Shown: positions 8,828-16,594, counted from the stretch's first letter. The stretch: 64,000 nt of DNA from Peribacillus sp044761985 (GCF_044761985.1 NZ_JBIWDK010000002.1:310001-374000); one strand, 5' to 3'. Program-made: numbers and translations. Notes: generated by a model from the letters alone, not told the origin.

Positions 8828-9172
8828 TTACTTATGTTCGGAAAGCCACTCGGCTACTTTTGATGCATCATCACCAATGATGACGCCTTTTGGCATTCCA
8901 CCTTGGCCTTTCAAGATGATTTGCTCAATTTCATCTTTCGACAAACGCGAACCGACTTCCGTCAAATTCGGGCCTACGCCGCCTTCAAGATTCACAGCAT
9001 GACAACTTGAACATTTATTTTCATAAATCTTGGCTGCATCACCGGCACCAGCAGTGGTCGTTTCATTAGTATCCGTTGCCGGTTCTTTATCTGCGTTATT
9101 ATCGTCATTCCCCCCGCAAGCAGTAAGCGCAAGAGATGTACCTAATAGTAAAGCTAACCATTTCTTTTTCAT
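8828..9172 (-). CDS. cccB: Cytochrome c-551 lipoprotein
   Basis: The 114-residue product has a lipoprotein signal with the lipobox cysteine at residue 19 (LTAC) and an acidic Asn/Asp/Thr-rich linker. A class I cytochrome c domain follows with heme motif CSSCH at 54-58 and the distal Met in GGMPKGV. It is anchored to the outer face of the membrane and carries electrons between the bc complex and the terminal oxidase. Length and position beside yvjA match B. subtilis cccB. It starts 53 bases after the yvjA stop, so the two may share a transcript. Confidence 0.94.
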   Translation of the reverse strand: MKKKWLALLLGTSLALTACGGNDDNNADKEPATDTNETTTAGAGDAAKIYENKCSSCHAVNLEGGVGPNLTEVGSRLSKDEIEQIILKGQGGMPKGVIIGDDASKVAEWLSEHK

Positions 9173-9225
9173 TGGACAAGCCCCCTTCTTCTTAAGTCTA
9201 CCAGTACAGAAACATTATACCAATC

Positions 9226-10089
9226 TCAATCGAGTTTAAAACCCTCTCCAAGTACTTCTGAGGCATCCATGACGATCACGAATGCTTTAGGGTCAACGAC
9301 TTTGACCAATTGTTTCAATTTGGTGAATTCAGATTGATCGATGACACACATTAAAATCGGACGGGAATCGTCCGTATAGCCGCCATGCCCGGAAATCCGT
9401 GTAACACCGCGGTCTAGTTCATGTATAATAGCATCCCTAACTTCGGGTTCATTATTCGTGATAATTAATGCCATCTTGGAACGGTTGAATCCAACTTGGA
9501 TAAGGTCGATGGTCTTACTTGTGACATATAAGCTGATCAAGGCATACAGCCCTTTTTCAATATCAAAAACAATGGCCGCGCTCAATACGATGAGGCCGTC
9601 AATGATTGCCACACATGTCCCCAATGACAAATTGGTATACTTATGAATGATTTGCGCCGCTAAATCCGTTCCCCCGGTAGAAGCCTTCCCGCGAAAGACT
9701 ATGCCCAATCCTAATCCGACAAGGATACCGCCACAAAGTGACCCAAGTAAAGCATCGTTCGTCCATGGTTCCCAATCCTTTGTCAGGAAGACGACAAACG
9801 GTAAAAATAACGTTCCGATGAACGTTTTTGCACCAAAATTCCTTCCAAGTACAATAAGTCCGGCAATGAATAAAGGAATATTAAATGCCCACTGAACATA
9901 CGCTGGTTCCCAACCTAGCGTGGTATATAGAATCGTGCTGATTCCGCTGACCCCGCCTGAAGCGACCTGGTTCGGTAGAAGAAATACATTGAACCCAATC
10001 GCGATGATGCCTGACCCTATCAACACTAGACCATATTCCATCAAAATTTGTATCAAAGGGTGCTTTGGCTCCCGATATCTCTTTCTCAT
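9226..10089 (-). CDS. yvjA: YitT/DUF2179-family membrane protein YvjA
   Basis: The 287-residue protein has five or six membrane helices in its first 200 residues, with the family segment VASGGVSGISTILY and GKASTGGTDLAAQII. A cytoplasmic DUF2179 domain follows (ALIITNNEPEVRDAI to GHGGYT). Position between prfB and cccB is that of B. subtilis yvjA. Molecular function is unknown; the C-terminal domain resembles small-ligand or PII-like folds in related proteins, which is only family knowledge. Confidence 0.9.
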   Translation of the reverse strand: MRKRYREPKHPLIQILMEYGLVLIGSGIIAIGFNVFLLPNQVASGGVSGISTILYTTLGWEPAYVQWAFNIPLFIAGLIVLGRNFGAKTFIGTLFLPFVVFLTKDWEPWTNDALLGSLCGGILVGLGLGIVFRGKASTGGTDLAAQIIHKYTNLSLGTCVAIIDGLIVLSAAIVFDIEKGLYALISLYVTSKTIDLIQVGFNRSKMALIITNNEPEVRDAIIHELDRGVTRISGHGGYTDDSRPILMCVIDQSEFTKLKQLVKVVDPKAFVIVMDASEVLGEGFKLD

Positions 10090-10216
10090 TCTGGTTGTCT
10101 CCTCATAATCCTTCTTATTTAATTAGTCTTAACCGAAAGTAGTATAGCATCCCTGTTCATTTCCTGTAAATAACAGCCAGATGACGTGGTAAAGGACTAA
10201 TGAATTGAAATGTTGT

Positions 10217-10253
10217 ACAAAAAAATCGAACCGAATAAGATCCGGTTCGATTC
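10217..10253 (-). terminator. Terminator of prfB
   Basis: AATCGAACCG (10224-10233) pairs with CGGTTCGATT (10243-10252); the minus strand continues into TTTTTTT. Confidence 0.9.
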
Positions 10254-10260
10254 ATACCTC

Positions 10261-11359
10261 TTATAATTTAGAACGTAAATAAGCATCGATGAACATATCG
10301 ATATCTCCATCCATGACTGCTCCAAGGTTTCCGGTCTCCGCACTTGTACGGTGATCCTTTACCATGGAATAAGGGTGGAAGACGTAAGAGCGGATTTGGC
10401 TTCCCCAGCCAATTTCCTTCTGTTCACCGCGGATTTCATCCAAATCGGCTTGTTGCTGTTCGATCTCAAGTTGATATAATTTGGCTTTCAGCATATTCAT
10501 CGCTTGGGCCTTGTTTTTGATTTGCGATCTCTCATTTTGACACGTTACGACCGTATTCGTTGGTAAATGGGTAATCCGGACAGCTGAGTCAGTCGTGTTA
10601 ATATGCTGACCGCCGGCGCCACTTGCCCGGTACGTATCGATTTTCAAATCTTCCGTACGGATATCTATATGAATCGTTTCATCGAATTCCGGCATGACTT
10701 CGCATGATACGAACGAAGTATGACGGCGGCCTGATGAATCGAAAGGAGAAATCCGGACAAGGCGGTGCACGCCTTTTTCCGCTTTCAAATAGCCATAAGC
10801 GTTATGGCCTTTGAATAGGAGCGTTACACTCTTGATTCCCGCTTCATCACCTGGAAGGTAATCAAGGGTTTCCACCTTGAATCCTCTTTTTTCGCCCCAT
10901 CTAGTGTACATGCGTAGCAACATGGAACCCCAATCTTGGGACTCTGTTCCGCCTGCACCCGGATGCAGTTCCAGAATGGCATTTTTCGAATCATACTCTT
11001 CACTTAGTAGAAGCTGTAGTTCAAAGTCATTCATCTTTTGGGAAAGAATCGTGATTTCTTCCACTAACTCCGTCATAAGATCTTCATCATTCTCTTCTTT
11101 GACCAGTTCATACGTCAAATCGAGATTTTCATATGAATCATTCAACTCGGCCAATTGGTCGACTTGTTCTTTCAATGCGTTTGTTTCATTGATGACACCT
11201 TGAGCCTTTTGTTGATCATTCCAAAAGTCAGGATGCGTCATCTCATTTTCTAGTTGTGCAATGCGTGCCTCTTTTTCATCTAAGTCAAAGAGACCCCCTA
11301 AAGTCCGTTAATCGTTGCGCTGTTCTTTCTAATTCGTTTCTGATTTCTGCCATTTCCAT
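10261..11359 (-). CDS. prfB: Peptide chain release factor 2, with programmed +1 frameshift
   Basis: RF2 recognises UGA and UAA stop codons and releases the finished peptide. The coding sequence is in two frames. An ATG at 11359 (behind GAGGTGA) opens 24 codons ending ...TCT CTT, then an in-frame TGA at 11287-11285. Shifting by +1 at CTT-TGA-C continues with GAC and runs to 10261. The joined product is about 365 residues, the normal RF2 length. The second part contains the stop-codon-reading tripeptide SPF (RISPFDSS) and the catalytic GGQ loop (GAGGQHIN). An internal ATG at 11241 is not the true start. Confidence 0.97.
11284..11299 (-). promoter_or_regulatory. RF2 autoregulatory +1 frameshift site
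   Basis: Reading on the minus strand, AGGGGG acts as an internal Shine-Dalgarno, followed by TCT and the slippery CTT-TGA-C. Low RF2 slows termination at this TGA and favours the shift, so RF2 controls its own synthesis. This is the classical prfB arrangement. Confidence 0.95.
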
Positions 11360-11383
11360 TTCTATTCACCTCATTAGTATGTT

Positions 11384-11407
11384 AAAAAAAATCCCGTATC
11401 GGGATTT
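11384..11407 (-). terminator. Hairpin terminator between secA and prfB
   Basis: AAATCCCG pairs with CGGGATTT across a three-base loop; on the minus strand a run of eight T follows, 25 bases before the prfB start. Some readthrough or a promoter in the small gap would be needed for prfB. Confidence 0.8.
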
Positions 11408-11472
11408 GCTTCATGCAAATATACCTTATCAAAACGATATGCATCCCGTCCGCTTTACTAAACGAAACATGA

Positions 11473-11509
11473 AAAGAGGCGGTAAGTTCATTTAACTTAT
11501 CCGTCTCTT
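11473..11509 (-). terminator. Terminator of secA
   Basis: An imperfect stem of about 14 pairs with one bulge (AAGAGACGG...CCGCCTCTT on the minus strand) is followed by TTTT, 20 bases after the secA stop. Confidence 0.7.
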
Positions 11510-11528
11510 CTCCATTATACACCTATTT

Positions 11529-14042
11529 TCAGGCTAAGTTGCCATGACAATTCTTATATTTTTTTCCGCTGCCACATGGACATAAAGCATTTCGCCCGAC
11601 ATCTTCTGATTTACGAGCCGGCGCCTTCTTCACTTTGCCGCCTTCGTCTTCTTTCGGATTGACCGCTTGTCCTTTTATGACTTCCTTCCGCTCCAAGTTA
11701 TTGCGGATTTCAGCTTTCATAATGTACTTAGTGACCTCATCTTCCATCGAAGCAATCATGCTTTCAAACATCGCGAAGCCTTCTGATTGGTATTCACGAA
11801 GCGGATCGATTTGACCATATGCACGTAGGTGAATCCCTTGACGCAATTGTTCCATCGCGTCGATATGATCCATCCACTTGCTGTCCACCGCCCGAAGCAC
11901 GATCACTTTTTCGAACTCGCGCATTTGCTCTTCTGAAAGCTCGGCTTCTTTTTGATCATAACTTTCTTTTACTTTTCCTAGAATGAATTCAACTAGTTCC
12001 GATTCATCTTTCCCATCCAAATCGGCAATTGTAATCTCACCCTCTTGGAATAGATTGCCGTTCAAGTAATCGACAAGTCCTTGCAAGTTCCAGCCTTCCT
12101 CATCGCCCATTGGCGCAAAAGCTGCAACATTACGTTGAATGGACGCCGTGATCATCGTTTCAACGATTTCACGCAAGTTTTCGCTTTCCATTACATCGAA
12201 ACGCTGTTTGTATATGATTTCACGTTGCTGACGAAGAACATCATCATACTGCAGCAATTGTTTACGAGAATCGAAGTTATTGCCTTCAACCCGTTTCTGA
12301 GCGGATTCAACGGCTCTTGACACCATTTTGCTTTGAATGGGTTGGGAATCATCCATGCCAAGGCGCGCCATCATACTCTTCATATTATCCGAACCAAAGC
12401 GACGCATCAATTCATCTTCCATGGATAGATAGAACTGAGTGACCCCTGGATCTCCCTGACGACCAGAACGACCACGCAGCTGGTTATCAATCCGGCGACT
12501 TTCATGACGTTCCGTCCCGATGACGGCAAGCCCGCCCACGTCTTTGACACCTTCACCTAGCTTGATATCCGTACCACGGCCGGCCATGTTCGTGGCGATC
12601 GTAACCGCTCCCTTATTCCCTGCATTCAAGATGATTTCCGCTTCACGCTCATGGTTCTTCGCATTCAACACGTTATGAGGAATGCCTTTTTTCGTCAAGT
12701 AATTAGAAATGATCTCCGAAGTCTCAATGGCAACCGTACCAACCAGCACGGGCTGTCCTTTTACATGACGCTCTGCAATATCTTCCACGACCGCTCTGAA
12801 TTTCCCATCCATTGACGCATAAATGAGATCTGGTCGGTCATCCCGGACAATATCCCGGTTCGTTGGAATCGCAATAACATTCATATTATAGATGTTACGG
12901 AATTCCTCTTCTTCCGTCTTGGCCGTACCTGTCATACCAGAAAGTTTTTCATACATCCTGAAATAGTTCTGGAAAGTAATCGTCGCAAGGGTCATGCTTT
13001 CATTTTGAATTTCAAGCCCCTCTTTTGCTTCAATGGCCTGATGAAGTCCTTCACTATAACGGCGACCTTTCATTAAACGGCCCGTAAATTGGTCAACGAT
13101 GACAATCTCGCCGTCTTGGACCACATAATCCACGTCCAGATGCATCGCAACATGCGCCTTCAATGCCTGATTGATATGATGGTTCAATGTCACATGAGTG
13201 ATATCGAATAAATTATCAATATTGAACGCTCTTTCAGCCCTATTCATACCTTCTTCAGTCAATTGCACGCCTTTGGTTTTCTCATCATACGTGTAATCCG
13301 TATCTTTTTTCAGGGTACGTACAAACGCATTCGCCTGGATATACAGCTGGGCTGATTTTTGCGCCGCACCGGAAATGATCAACGGCGTCCTCGCTTCATC
13401 GATCAAGATGGAATCGACTTCATCGATGACCGCATAATGCAATGGCCGTTGTACCATTTGTTCTTTATATAGCACCATATTGTCACGCAAGTAATCGAAA
13501 CCTAACTCATTATTCGTGCTATACGTGATATCTGCATTGTATGCTTCTTGCTTTTCTTCTTTAGAATGACTGTTGAGATTCAAGCCGACAGACAGTCCGA
13601 GGAAATTGTATAACACACCCATATCAGTCGCATCACGTTGTGCGAGGTATTCATTGACGGTCACGACATGCACGCCTTTGCCAGTAATCGCATTTAAATA
13701 TACGGGCATGGTTGAGGTCAACGTTTTCCCTTCACCTGTTTTCATTTCGGAAATATTCCCATCATGAAGGGACGCCCCACCCATGATCTGAACGCGGAAT
13801 GGATACATGCCAAGGGCCCGCTTTGCACCTTCACGTACGACAGCAAACGCTTCAACGAGCAAATCATCCACAGTTTCCCCGTTTTGATAACGTGTCTTGA
13901 ATTCTTCGGTTTTGGCAGTCAGCTGCTCGTCCGATAACGAAGCCATCTCATCCGCTAGCGCTTCGACCTGATCAGCCACTTTCTCTAACCGCTTAAGTTC
14001 TCGCTTATTCGGATCAAAAACTTTATTTAATATATTAAGCAT
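11529..14042 (-). CDS. secA: SecA preprotein translocase ATPase
   Basis: The 837-residue product is a full-length SecA. It has the Walker A motif TGEGKT near residue 102, the DEAD-box segment VIDEVDSILIDEARTPLI, helicase motif MAGRGTDIKLGEGV, QLRGRSGRQGDPG, and the C-terminal zinc-binding tail CPCGSGKKYKNCH. SecA drives secretory proteins through SecYEG; the many exported proteins in this window depend on it. The start has GAGGAG upstream. It lies immediately upstream of prfB, as in B. subtilis. Confidence 0.98.
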   Translation of the reverse strand: MLNILNKVFDPNKRELKRLEKVADQVEALADEMASLSDEQLTAKTEEFKTRYQNGETVDDLLVEAFAVVREGAKRALGMYPFRVQIMGGASLHDGNISEMKTGEGKTLTSTMPVYLNAITGKGVHVVTVNEYLAQRDATDMGVLYNFLGLSVGLNLNSHSKEEKQEAYNADITYSTNNELGFDYLRDNMVLYKEQMVQRPLHYAVIDEVDSILIDEARTPLIISGAAQKSAQLYIQANAFVRTLKKDTDYTYDEKTKGVQLTEEGMNRAERAFNIDNLFDITHVTLNHHINQALKAHVAMHLDVDYVVQDGEIVIVDQFTGRLMKGRRYSEGLHQAIEAKEGLEIQNESMTLATITFQNYFRMYEKLSGMTGTAKTEEEEFRNIYNMNVIAIPTNRDIVRDDRPDLIYASMDGKFRAVVEDIAERHVKGQPVLVGTVAIETSEIISNYLTKKGIPHNVLNAKNHEREAEIILNAGNKGAVTIATNMAGRGTDIKLGEGVKDVGGLAVIGTERHESRRIDNQLRGRSGRQGDPGVTQFYLSMEDELMRRFGSDNMKSMMARLGMDDSQPIQSKMVSRAVESAQKRVEGNNFDSRKQLLQYDDVLRQQREIIYKQRFDVMESENLREIVETMITASIQRNVAAFAPMGDEEGWNLQGLVDYLNGNLFQEGEITIADLDGKDESELVEFILGKVKESYDQKEAELSEEQMREFEKVIVLRAVDSKWMDHIDAMEQLRQGIHLRAYGQIDPLREYQSEGFAMFESMIASMEDEVTKYIMKAEIRNNLERKEVIKGQAVNPKEDEGGKVKKAPARKSEDVGRNALCPCGSGKKYKNCHGNLA

Positions 14043-14320
14043 TCATTAACGCTCCTCTATTGGGAAAATGATCATTCAATATCGTTCATTCATATAAGTA
14101 AGAAGGAACACACCTTCAGCCGATAATAATCTAGTCTTAATTTTACCACTTCTATTCATGAGGTACAACTTCATGTCACTTTCAGGACTATGGGCCAGAA
14201 ATCACTTCTTGCGAAAAACAATGGATAAAACAGGGCAAAAACTGTTAAAATAGAGGGAAGATTTAAAATACATATAAGTAGGCCCACGTTTGCACAGCTG
14301 GTCTTTATAAAAGGCTATAT

Positions 14321-14397
14321 CTCTCAACTACTATAATGAGAGGGTTCAATGATAGTTGATACCATTCCCTTGAAAACCTGGATGGTAGAAGACACTG
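14321..14397 (+). promoter_or_regulatory. Structured leader with competing hairpins upstream of sinR
   Basis: The 413-base interval 14043-14455 holds no gene. Three inverted repeats stand out: CTCTCA/TGAGAG (14321-14326, 14337-14342), TCAACTA/TAGTTGA (14324-14330, 14353-14359) and TACCAT/ATGGTA (14360-14365, 14392-14397). The first two share the bases TCA and cannot form together, so two alternative folds are possible. I do not recognise a known riboswitch. TAAAAT at about 14245 or TATAAT at 14332 could be a -10 element, but no convincing -35 is visible. Confidence 0.35.
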
Positions 14398-14455
14398 TAT
14401 GGGTTAACAAAGCTTATTCTGCGGGATAAATAGAACTAGTTTCGAGGTGGTAATG

Positions 14456-14776
14456 ATGATCGGTGAGCGTGTTAAAAAGCTGCGGGAAGAAAAGAAAATG
14501 TCGATGACTGAACTAGCCGAGAAAGCAGGGGTAGCCAAGTCTTACTTAAGTTCGCTCGAACGGAACTTACAAACGAACCCTTCCATTCAATTTTTGGAAA
14601 AAATCTCTGCAGTGCTTCATGTTCCTGTTGATGCCCTTCTTTACGATGCTCCCAATAAGGAAATCCTGGATACCGACTGGATAAAAATCGTTGAAGATGC
14701 CATGCATTCAGGTGTTTCAAAACAACAATTCCGAGAATTTATTGAGTTTAACAAATGGAAAAAGAGCAACGAATAG
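14456..14776 (+). CDS. sinR: SinR, DNA-binding biofilm master repressor
   Basis: The 106-residue product aligns with B. subtilis SinR along its whole length. It has an N-terminal helix-turn-helix (LAEKAGVAKSYLSSLERN, about residues 20-37), the conserved QTNPSIQFLEKISAVL helix, a linker, and the C-terminal SinI-like dimerisation helices (DTDWIKIVEDAM, SKQQFREFIEFNKW). SinR represses matrix genes and is inactivated by SinI. GAGGTGG precedes two adjacent ATG codons; the second (14456) gives the normal N-terminus MIGERV. Unlike B. subtilis, sinI is not upstream in the same operon but on the opposite strand, facing sinR. Confidence 0.93.
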   Translation: MIGERVKKLREEKKMSMTELAEKAGVAKSYLSSLERNLQTNPSIQFLEKISAVLHVPVDALLYDAPNKEILDTDWIKIVEDAMHSGVSKQQFREFIEFNKWKKSNE

Positions 14777-14815
14777 AATAGTAGATAGAAAGTATATCAA
14801 TCTATTTACGCAAAC

Positions 14816-14867
14816 GAAAGCATCCCTATAAACAGCCATGCTCAATACTGTTTATAGGGATGCTTTC
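14816..14867. terminator. Shared bidirectional hairpin between convergent sinR and sinI
   Basis: A perfect 20-pair stem occupies 14816-14835 and 14848-14867 (arms begin GAAAGCATCC). It lies 39 bases after the sinR stop and 10 bases after the sinI stop. T-tracts are short on both sides. Confidence 0.8.
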
Positions 14868-14877
14868 CACATCTTTC

Positions 14878-15006
14878 TCATTTTTCGCAATTCCCCTTCG
14901 ATGACTCCCGTGCAAGATAATCACGGATCTCTTCTTTCGTTAATCCTAAGCTTTTTGCCTCCAAAATCAACGTCATCCACTCTTGATCCATTTCCGTCGT
15001 AATCAT
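14878..15006 (-). CDS. sinI: SinI-family antirepressor (42 residues)
   Basis: A short frame with a strong AGGAGG seven bases upstream encodes 42 residues. The core DQEWMTLILEAKSLGLTKEE followed by IRDYLARES matches the SinI/SinR interaction helices: B. subtilis SinI has DQEW, then EAK, PEEIRKYL at the same spacing. It also resembles the C-terminal domain of the SinR next door. SinI binds SinR and frees its target promoters. Family assignment is by my own alignment from memory. The gene is convergent with sinR and its leader contains a c-di-GMP riboswitch, so its synthesis is probably set by second-messenger level. At 42 residues it is shorter than B. subtilis SinI (57), which has a longer C-terminal tail. 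Confidence 0.88.
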   Translation of the reverse strand: MITTEMDQEWMTLILEAKSLGLTKEEIRDYLARESSKGNCEK

Positions 15007-15035
15007 TTTATCAACCTCCTAAAATACTACCTTGT

Positions 15036-15125
15036 ATTTCAGGCAGACCAGCCATCTTAGCTCCTTACAGCCTTAGACCTGTGCCTTTGCGCCCTCACCT
15101 TTCGATAAGTTTGCCTTTTTCTCGA
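15036..15125 (-). ncRNA. Cyclic di-GMP-I (GEMM-I) riboswitch in the sinI leader
   Basis: On the minus strand the conserved GEMM-I blocks occur in order with correct spacing. These are AGGCAAAC (15116-15109), a stem capped by GAAA (CTTATC-GAAA-GGTGAG), GGCGCAAAGGC, GGTCTAAGG, and finally GATGGCTGGTCTGCC. The closing stem P1 pairs AGGCA (15116-15112) with TGCCT (15045-15041). The aptamer ends about 30 bases before the sinI ribosome binding site. No strong terminator lies between; a weak AAATAC/GTATTT hairpin abuts the AGGAGG. The 3' strand of P1 can also pair with part of that AGGAGG, so control of translation start is a possible mechanism; this is inference. Confidence 0.88.
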
Positions 15126-15157
15126 TAAATATTACTAAATGCATAGTTTACAATCTT

Positions 15158-15163
15158 ATTATA
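15158..15163 (-). promoter_or_regulatory. Candidate -10 element for the riboswitch-sinI transcript
   Basis: TATAAT on the minus strand lies about 40 bases upstream of the aptamer, giving a leader of roughly 145 bases. No good -35 hexamer is seen at 16-18 bases, so an activator may be needed. Confidence 0.5.
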
Positions 15164-15285
15164 GGGAATACACCCTACATATGTTGCTAGTTTATGTCGC
15201 CAGTTACCCAAAATAAGGAAATGTTTATCGACAAATTACAACAAGTAGGAGAAAATCAAGGATGGATTTACATAAAAACAAAAGA

Positions 15286-15486
15286 TCACGTTCGCTTATT
15301 CAGATAATAAAAAACCTTGCTCTTTTCATTCAGGCGATGAGACATATTAATTCGCTCCACCGACAGGGCATCAAAGGCCTTTTGCACGGTCAAATCCTCG
15401 CCACAGGTCGGACAAAACCAGTTCCCCATTTCCGAACTACTAAACGAAGCCCTATTGCATGTATGGCAATTTTTCCGAAACAACAT
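15286..15486 (-). CDS. Small zinc-ribbon protein, function unknown
   Basis: The frame has GAGGGG six bases before its ATG and encodes 66 residues. Two CxxC knuckles (CHTC at 7-10 and CPTC at 25-28) form a rubredoxin-like zinc ribbon, followed by a charged tail (ALSVERINMSHRLNEKSK). I do not recognise the family. Its promoter contains a perfect SinR-box-like palindrome, and it lies directly upstream of the riboswitch-sinI unit on the same strand, so a part in the same regulatory circuit is possible. No terminator is evident between it and the sinI promoter. Confidence 0.7.
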   Translation of the reverse strand: MLFRKNCHTCNRASFSSSEMGNWFCPTCGEDLTVQKAFDALSVERINMSHRLNEKSKVFYYLNKRT

Positions 15487-15516
15487 CCCATCCCCTCTAC
15501 ACCTTATTAACCACTT

Positions 15517-15532
15517 GTTCTTTTTAAAGAAC
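15517..15532 (-). promoter_or_regulatory. SinR-box-like operator palindrome
   Basis: GTTCTTTTTAAAGAAC is a perfect 16-base palindrome made of two inverted GTTCTTT units, the reported SinR recognition heptamer (GTTCTYT). It lies just downstream of the -10 element at 15543-15548, where a bound repressor would block transcription of the zinc-ribbon gene. A related copy (GTTCGTTTTAAAGAAA, two mismatches) lies at 15614-15629, and a further AAAGAAC lies at 15600-15606. Confidence 0.65.
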
Positions 15533-15542
15533 GATTAAGTTG

Positions 15543-15548
15543 ATTATA
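15543..15548 (-). promoter_or_regulatory. Candidate -10 element of the zinc-ribbon gene
   Basis: TATAAT on the minus strand, about 57 bases before the start codon. The -35 region is poor. The rest of the 332-base interval 15487-15818 contains only the palindromes described and the hpf terminator. Confidence 0.5.
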
Positions 15549-15764
15549 TGCCAAATTAAGGGAATATAGGAATGGGTATAAAAAGCTATTTTTCTCATAA
15601 AAGAACGCTTTTTGTTCGTTTTAAAGAAAAGTAAATTTACTCTACTTCATTTGAGAACTCCTGTTATGAAAGGAATATACCTTCTTAAATTTTTGAAACA
15701 GTCTTAAATTCGAAAAAGAATCCGTTACCTTATACCTATATCGATAAATAGAAAAGGAGCATGC

Positions 15765-15800
15765 CTAAAAAGCACCGCCCAGAGTCTGGACGGTGCTTCC
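15765..15800 (-). terminator. Terminator of hpf
   Basis: AAGCACCGTCC and its partner GGGCGGTGCTT (minus strand) form an eleven-base stem with one mismatch-tolerant position, followed by TTTTAGG. Confidence 0.85.
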
Positions 15801-15818
15801 ATGCATTTCATGATTAAA

Positions 15819-16376
15819 TTAACTTGGTTCTATTAATCCGTATCGTCCATCTTTCCGGCGATACACGACGTTGGTTGTATTCGTATCCGCATTCGTGTAA
15901 ACGAAGAAACTGTGACCAAGCATATTCATTTGCAGAATCGCTTCTTCACTGTCCATCGGCTTCAAATCGAAGCGTTTGTTACGGACCACTTCAATATCGC
16001 TGTCATCTTCGAATTCATCCGCCACTTCATCGACTTCCGTAGCAAAAGCGAATGCTTCCGGTGTATTGGTTAAGTTGTTGCGGAACTTTCGGTTGACCTT
16101 CGTTTTATGTTTACGAATTTGGCGTTCTAGCTTGTCATTGATCAAATCAATTGCGGCATACATGTCCGCATTTTCTTCTTCAGCGCGAAGAACCAAATTC
16201 TGCATCGGAATCGTCACTTCGACCTTGGACGTATTATTGTTCACTTTCAAATTCACTAGCACATTTGCATCTGGCGTATTGTTAAAATATCTTTCTAACT
16301 TGCCAATTTTCTTTTCGACGTATTCTCGAATTGCTGGAGTTACCTCAATGTTTTCACCGCGTACGTTGTAATTCAT
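15819..16376 (-). CDS. hpf: Long-form ribosome hibernation promoting factor
   Basis: The 185-residue product has the N-terminal S30AE domain (MNYNVRGENIEVTPAIREYV to IRKHKTKVNR, residues 1-100) and a C-terminal dimerisation domain of about 55 residues (VVRNKRFDLKPMDSEEAILQ onward). This two-domain form joins two 70S ribosomes into inactive 100S particles in stationary phase or stress. The gene corresponds to B. subtilis yvyD and holds the same place after fliT. A sigma-B type promoter lies upstream, in line with stress control of yvyD. Confidence 0.96.
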   Translation of the reverse strand: MNYNVRGENIEVTPAIREYVEKKIGKLERYFNNTPDANVLVNLKVNNNTSKVEVTIPMQNLVLRAEEENADMYAAIDLINDKLERQIRKHKTKVNRKFRNNLTNTPEAFAFATEVDEVADEFEDDSDIEVVRNKRFDLKPMDSEEAILQMNMLGHSFFVYTNADTNTTNVVYRRKDGRYGLIEPS

Positions 16377-16421
16377 AAAGTGAGTCCTCCTTAAATTAAG
16401 ACTATACAGTTAGATTCTACA

Positions 16422-16447
16422 ATACCCCTCCGGTTTCCTTTAGAAAC
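16422..16447 (-). promoter_or_regulatory. Candidate sigma-B promoter of hpf
   Basis: On the minus strand GTTTCT is followed after 14 bases by GGGTAT, matching the general-stress sigma-B pattern (GTTTNN, 12-15 bases, GGGWAW). The start codon is about 45 bases downstream behind AAGGAGG. Confidence 0.65.
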
Positions 16448-16594
16448 ACATCATGAAATATGTCGAAATTATGAAACAATTGTCGGAAGGTTTGAAAAAG
16501 GTTGATGTCTACCTTAGCTCTATTATACCAAACACTGCCCAATAAAGAAAAAATTAGCCATCGTAATTCACAGAAATTTTAGAAAAAAATTTAC

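Noticed and set aside
11285..11287. In-frame TGA in prfB read as a pseudogene or sequencing error
   Set aside because: The AGGGGG and CTT-TGA-C context is the known programmed frameshift; the gene is intact.
11256..11495. Plus-strand open frame of 79 codons opposite the prfB start
   Set aside because: It lies antisense to the prfB 5' part and two terminator hairpins, has no ribosome binding site and no recognisable sequence.
14472..14720. Minus-strand frame opposite sinR
   Set aside because: Antisense shadow of a clearly conserved gene.
15262..15510. Plus-strand 82-codon frame opposite the zinc-ribbon gene
   Set aside because: No ribosome binding site; the minus-strand frame has one and two CxxC knuckles, so this is its shadow.
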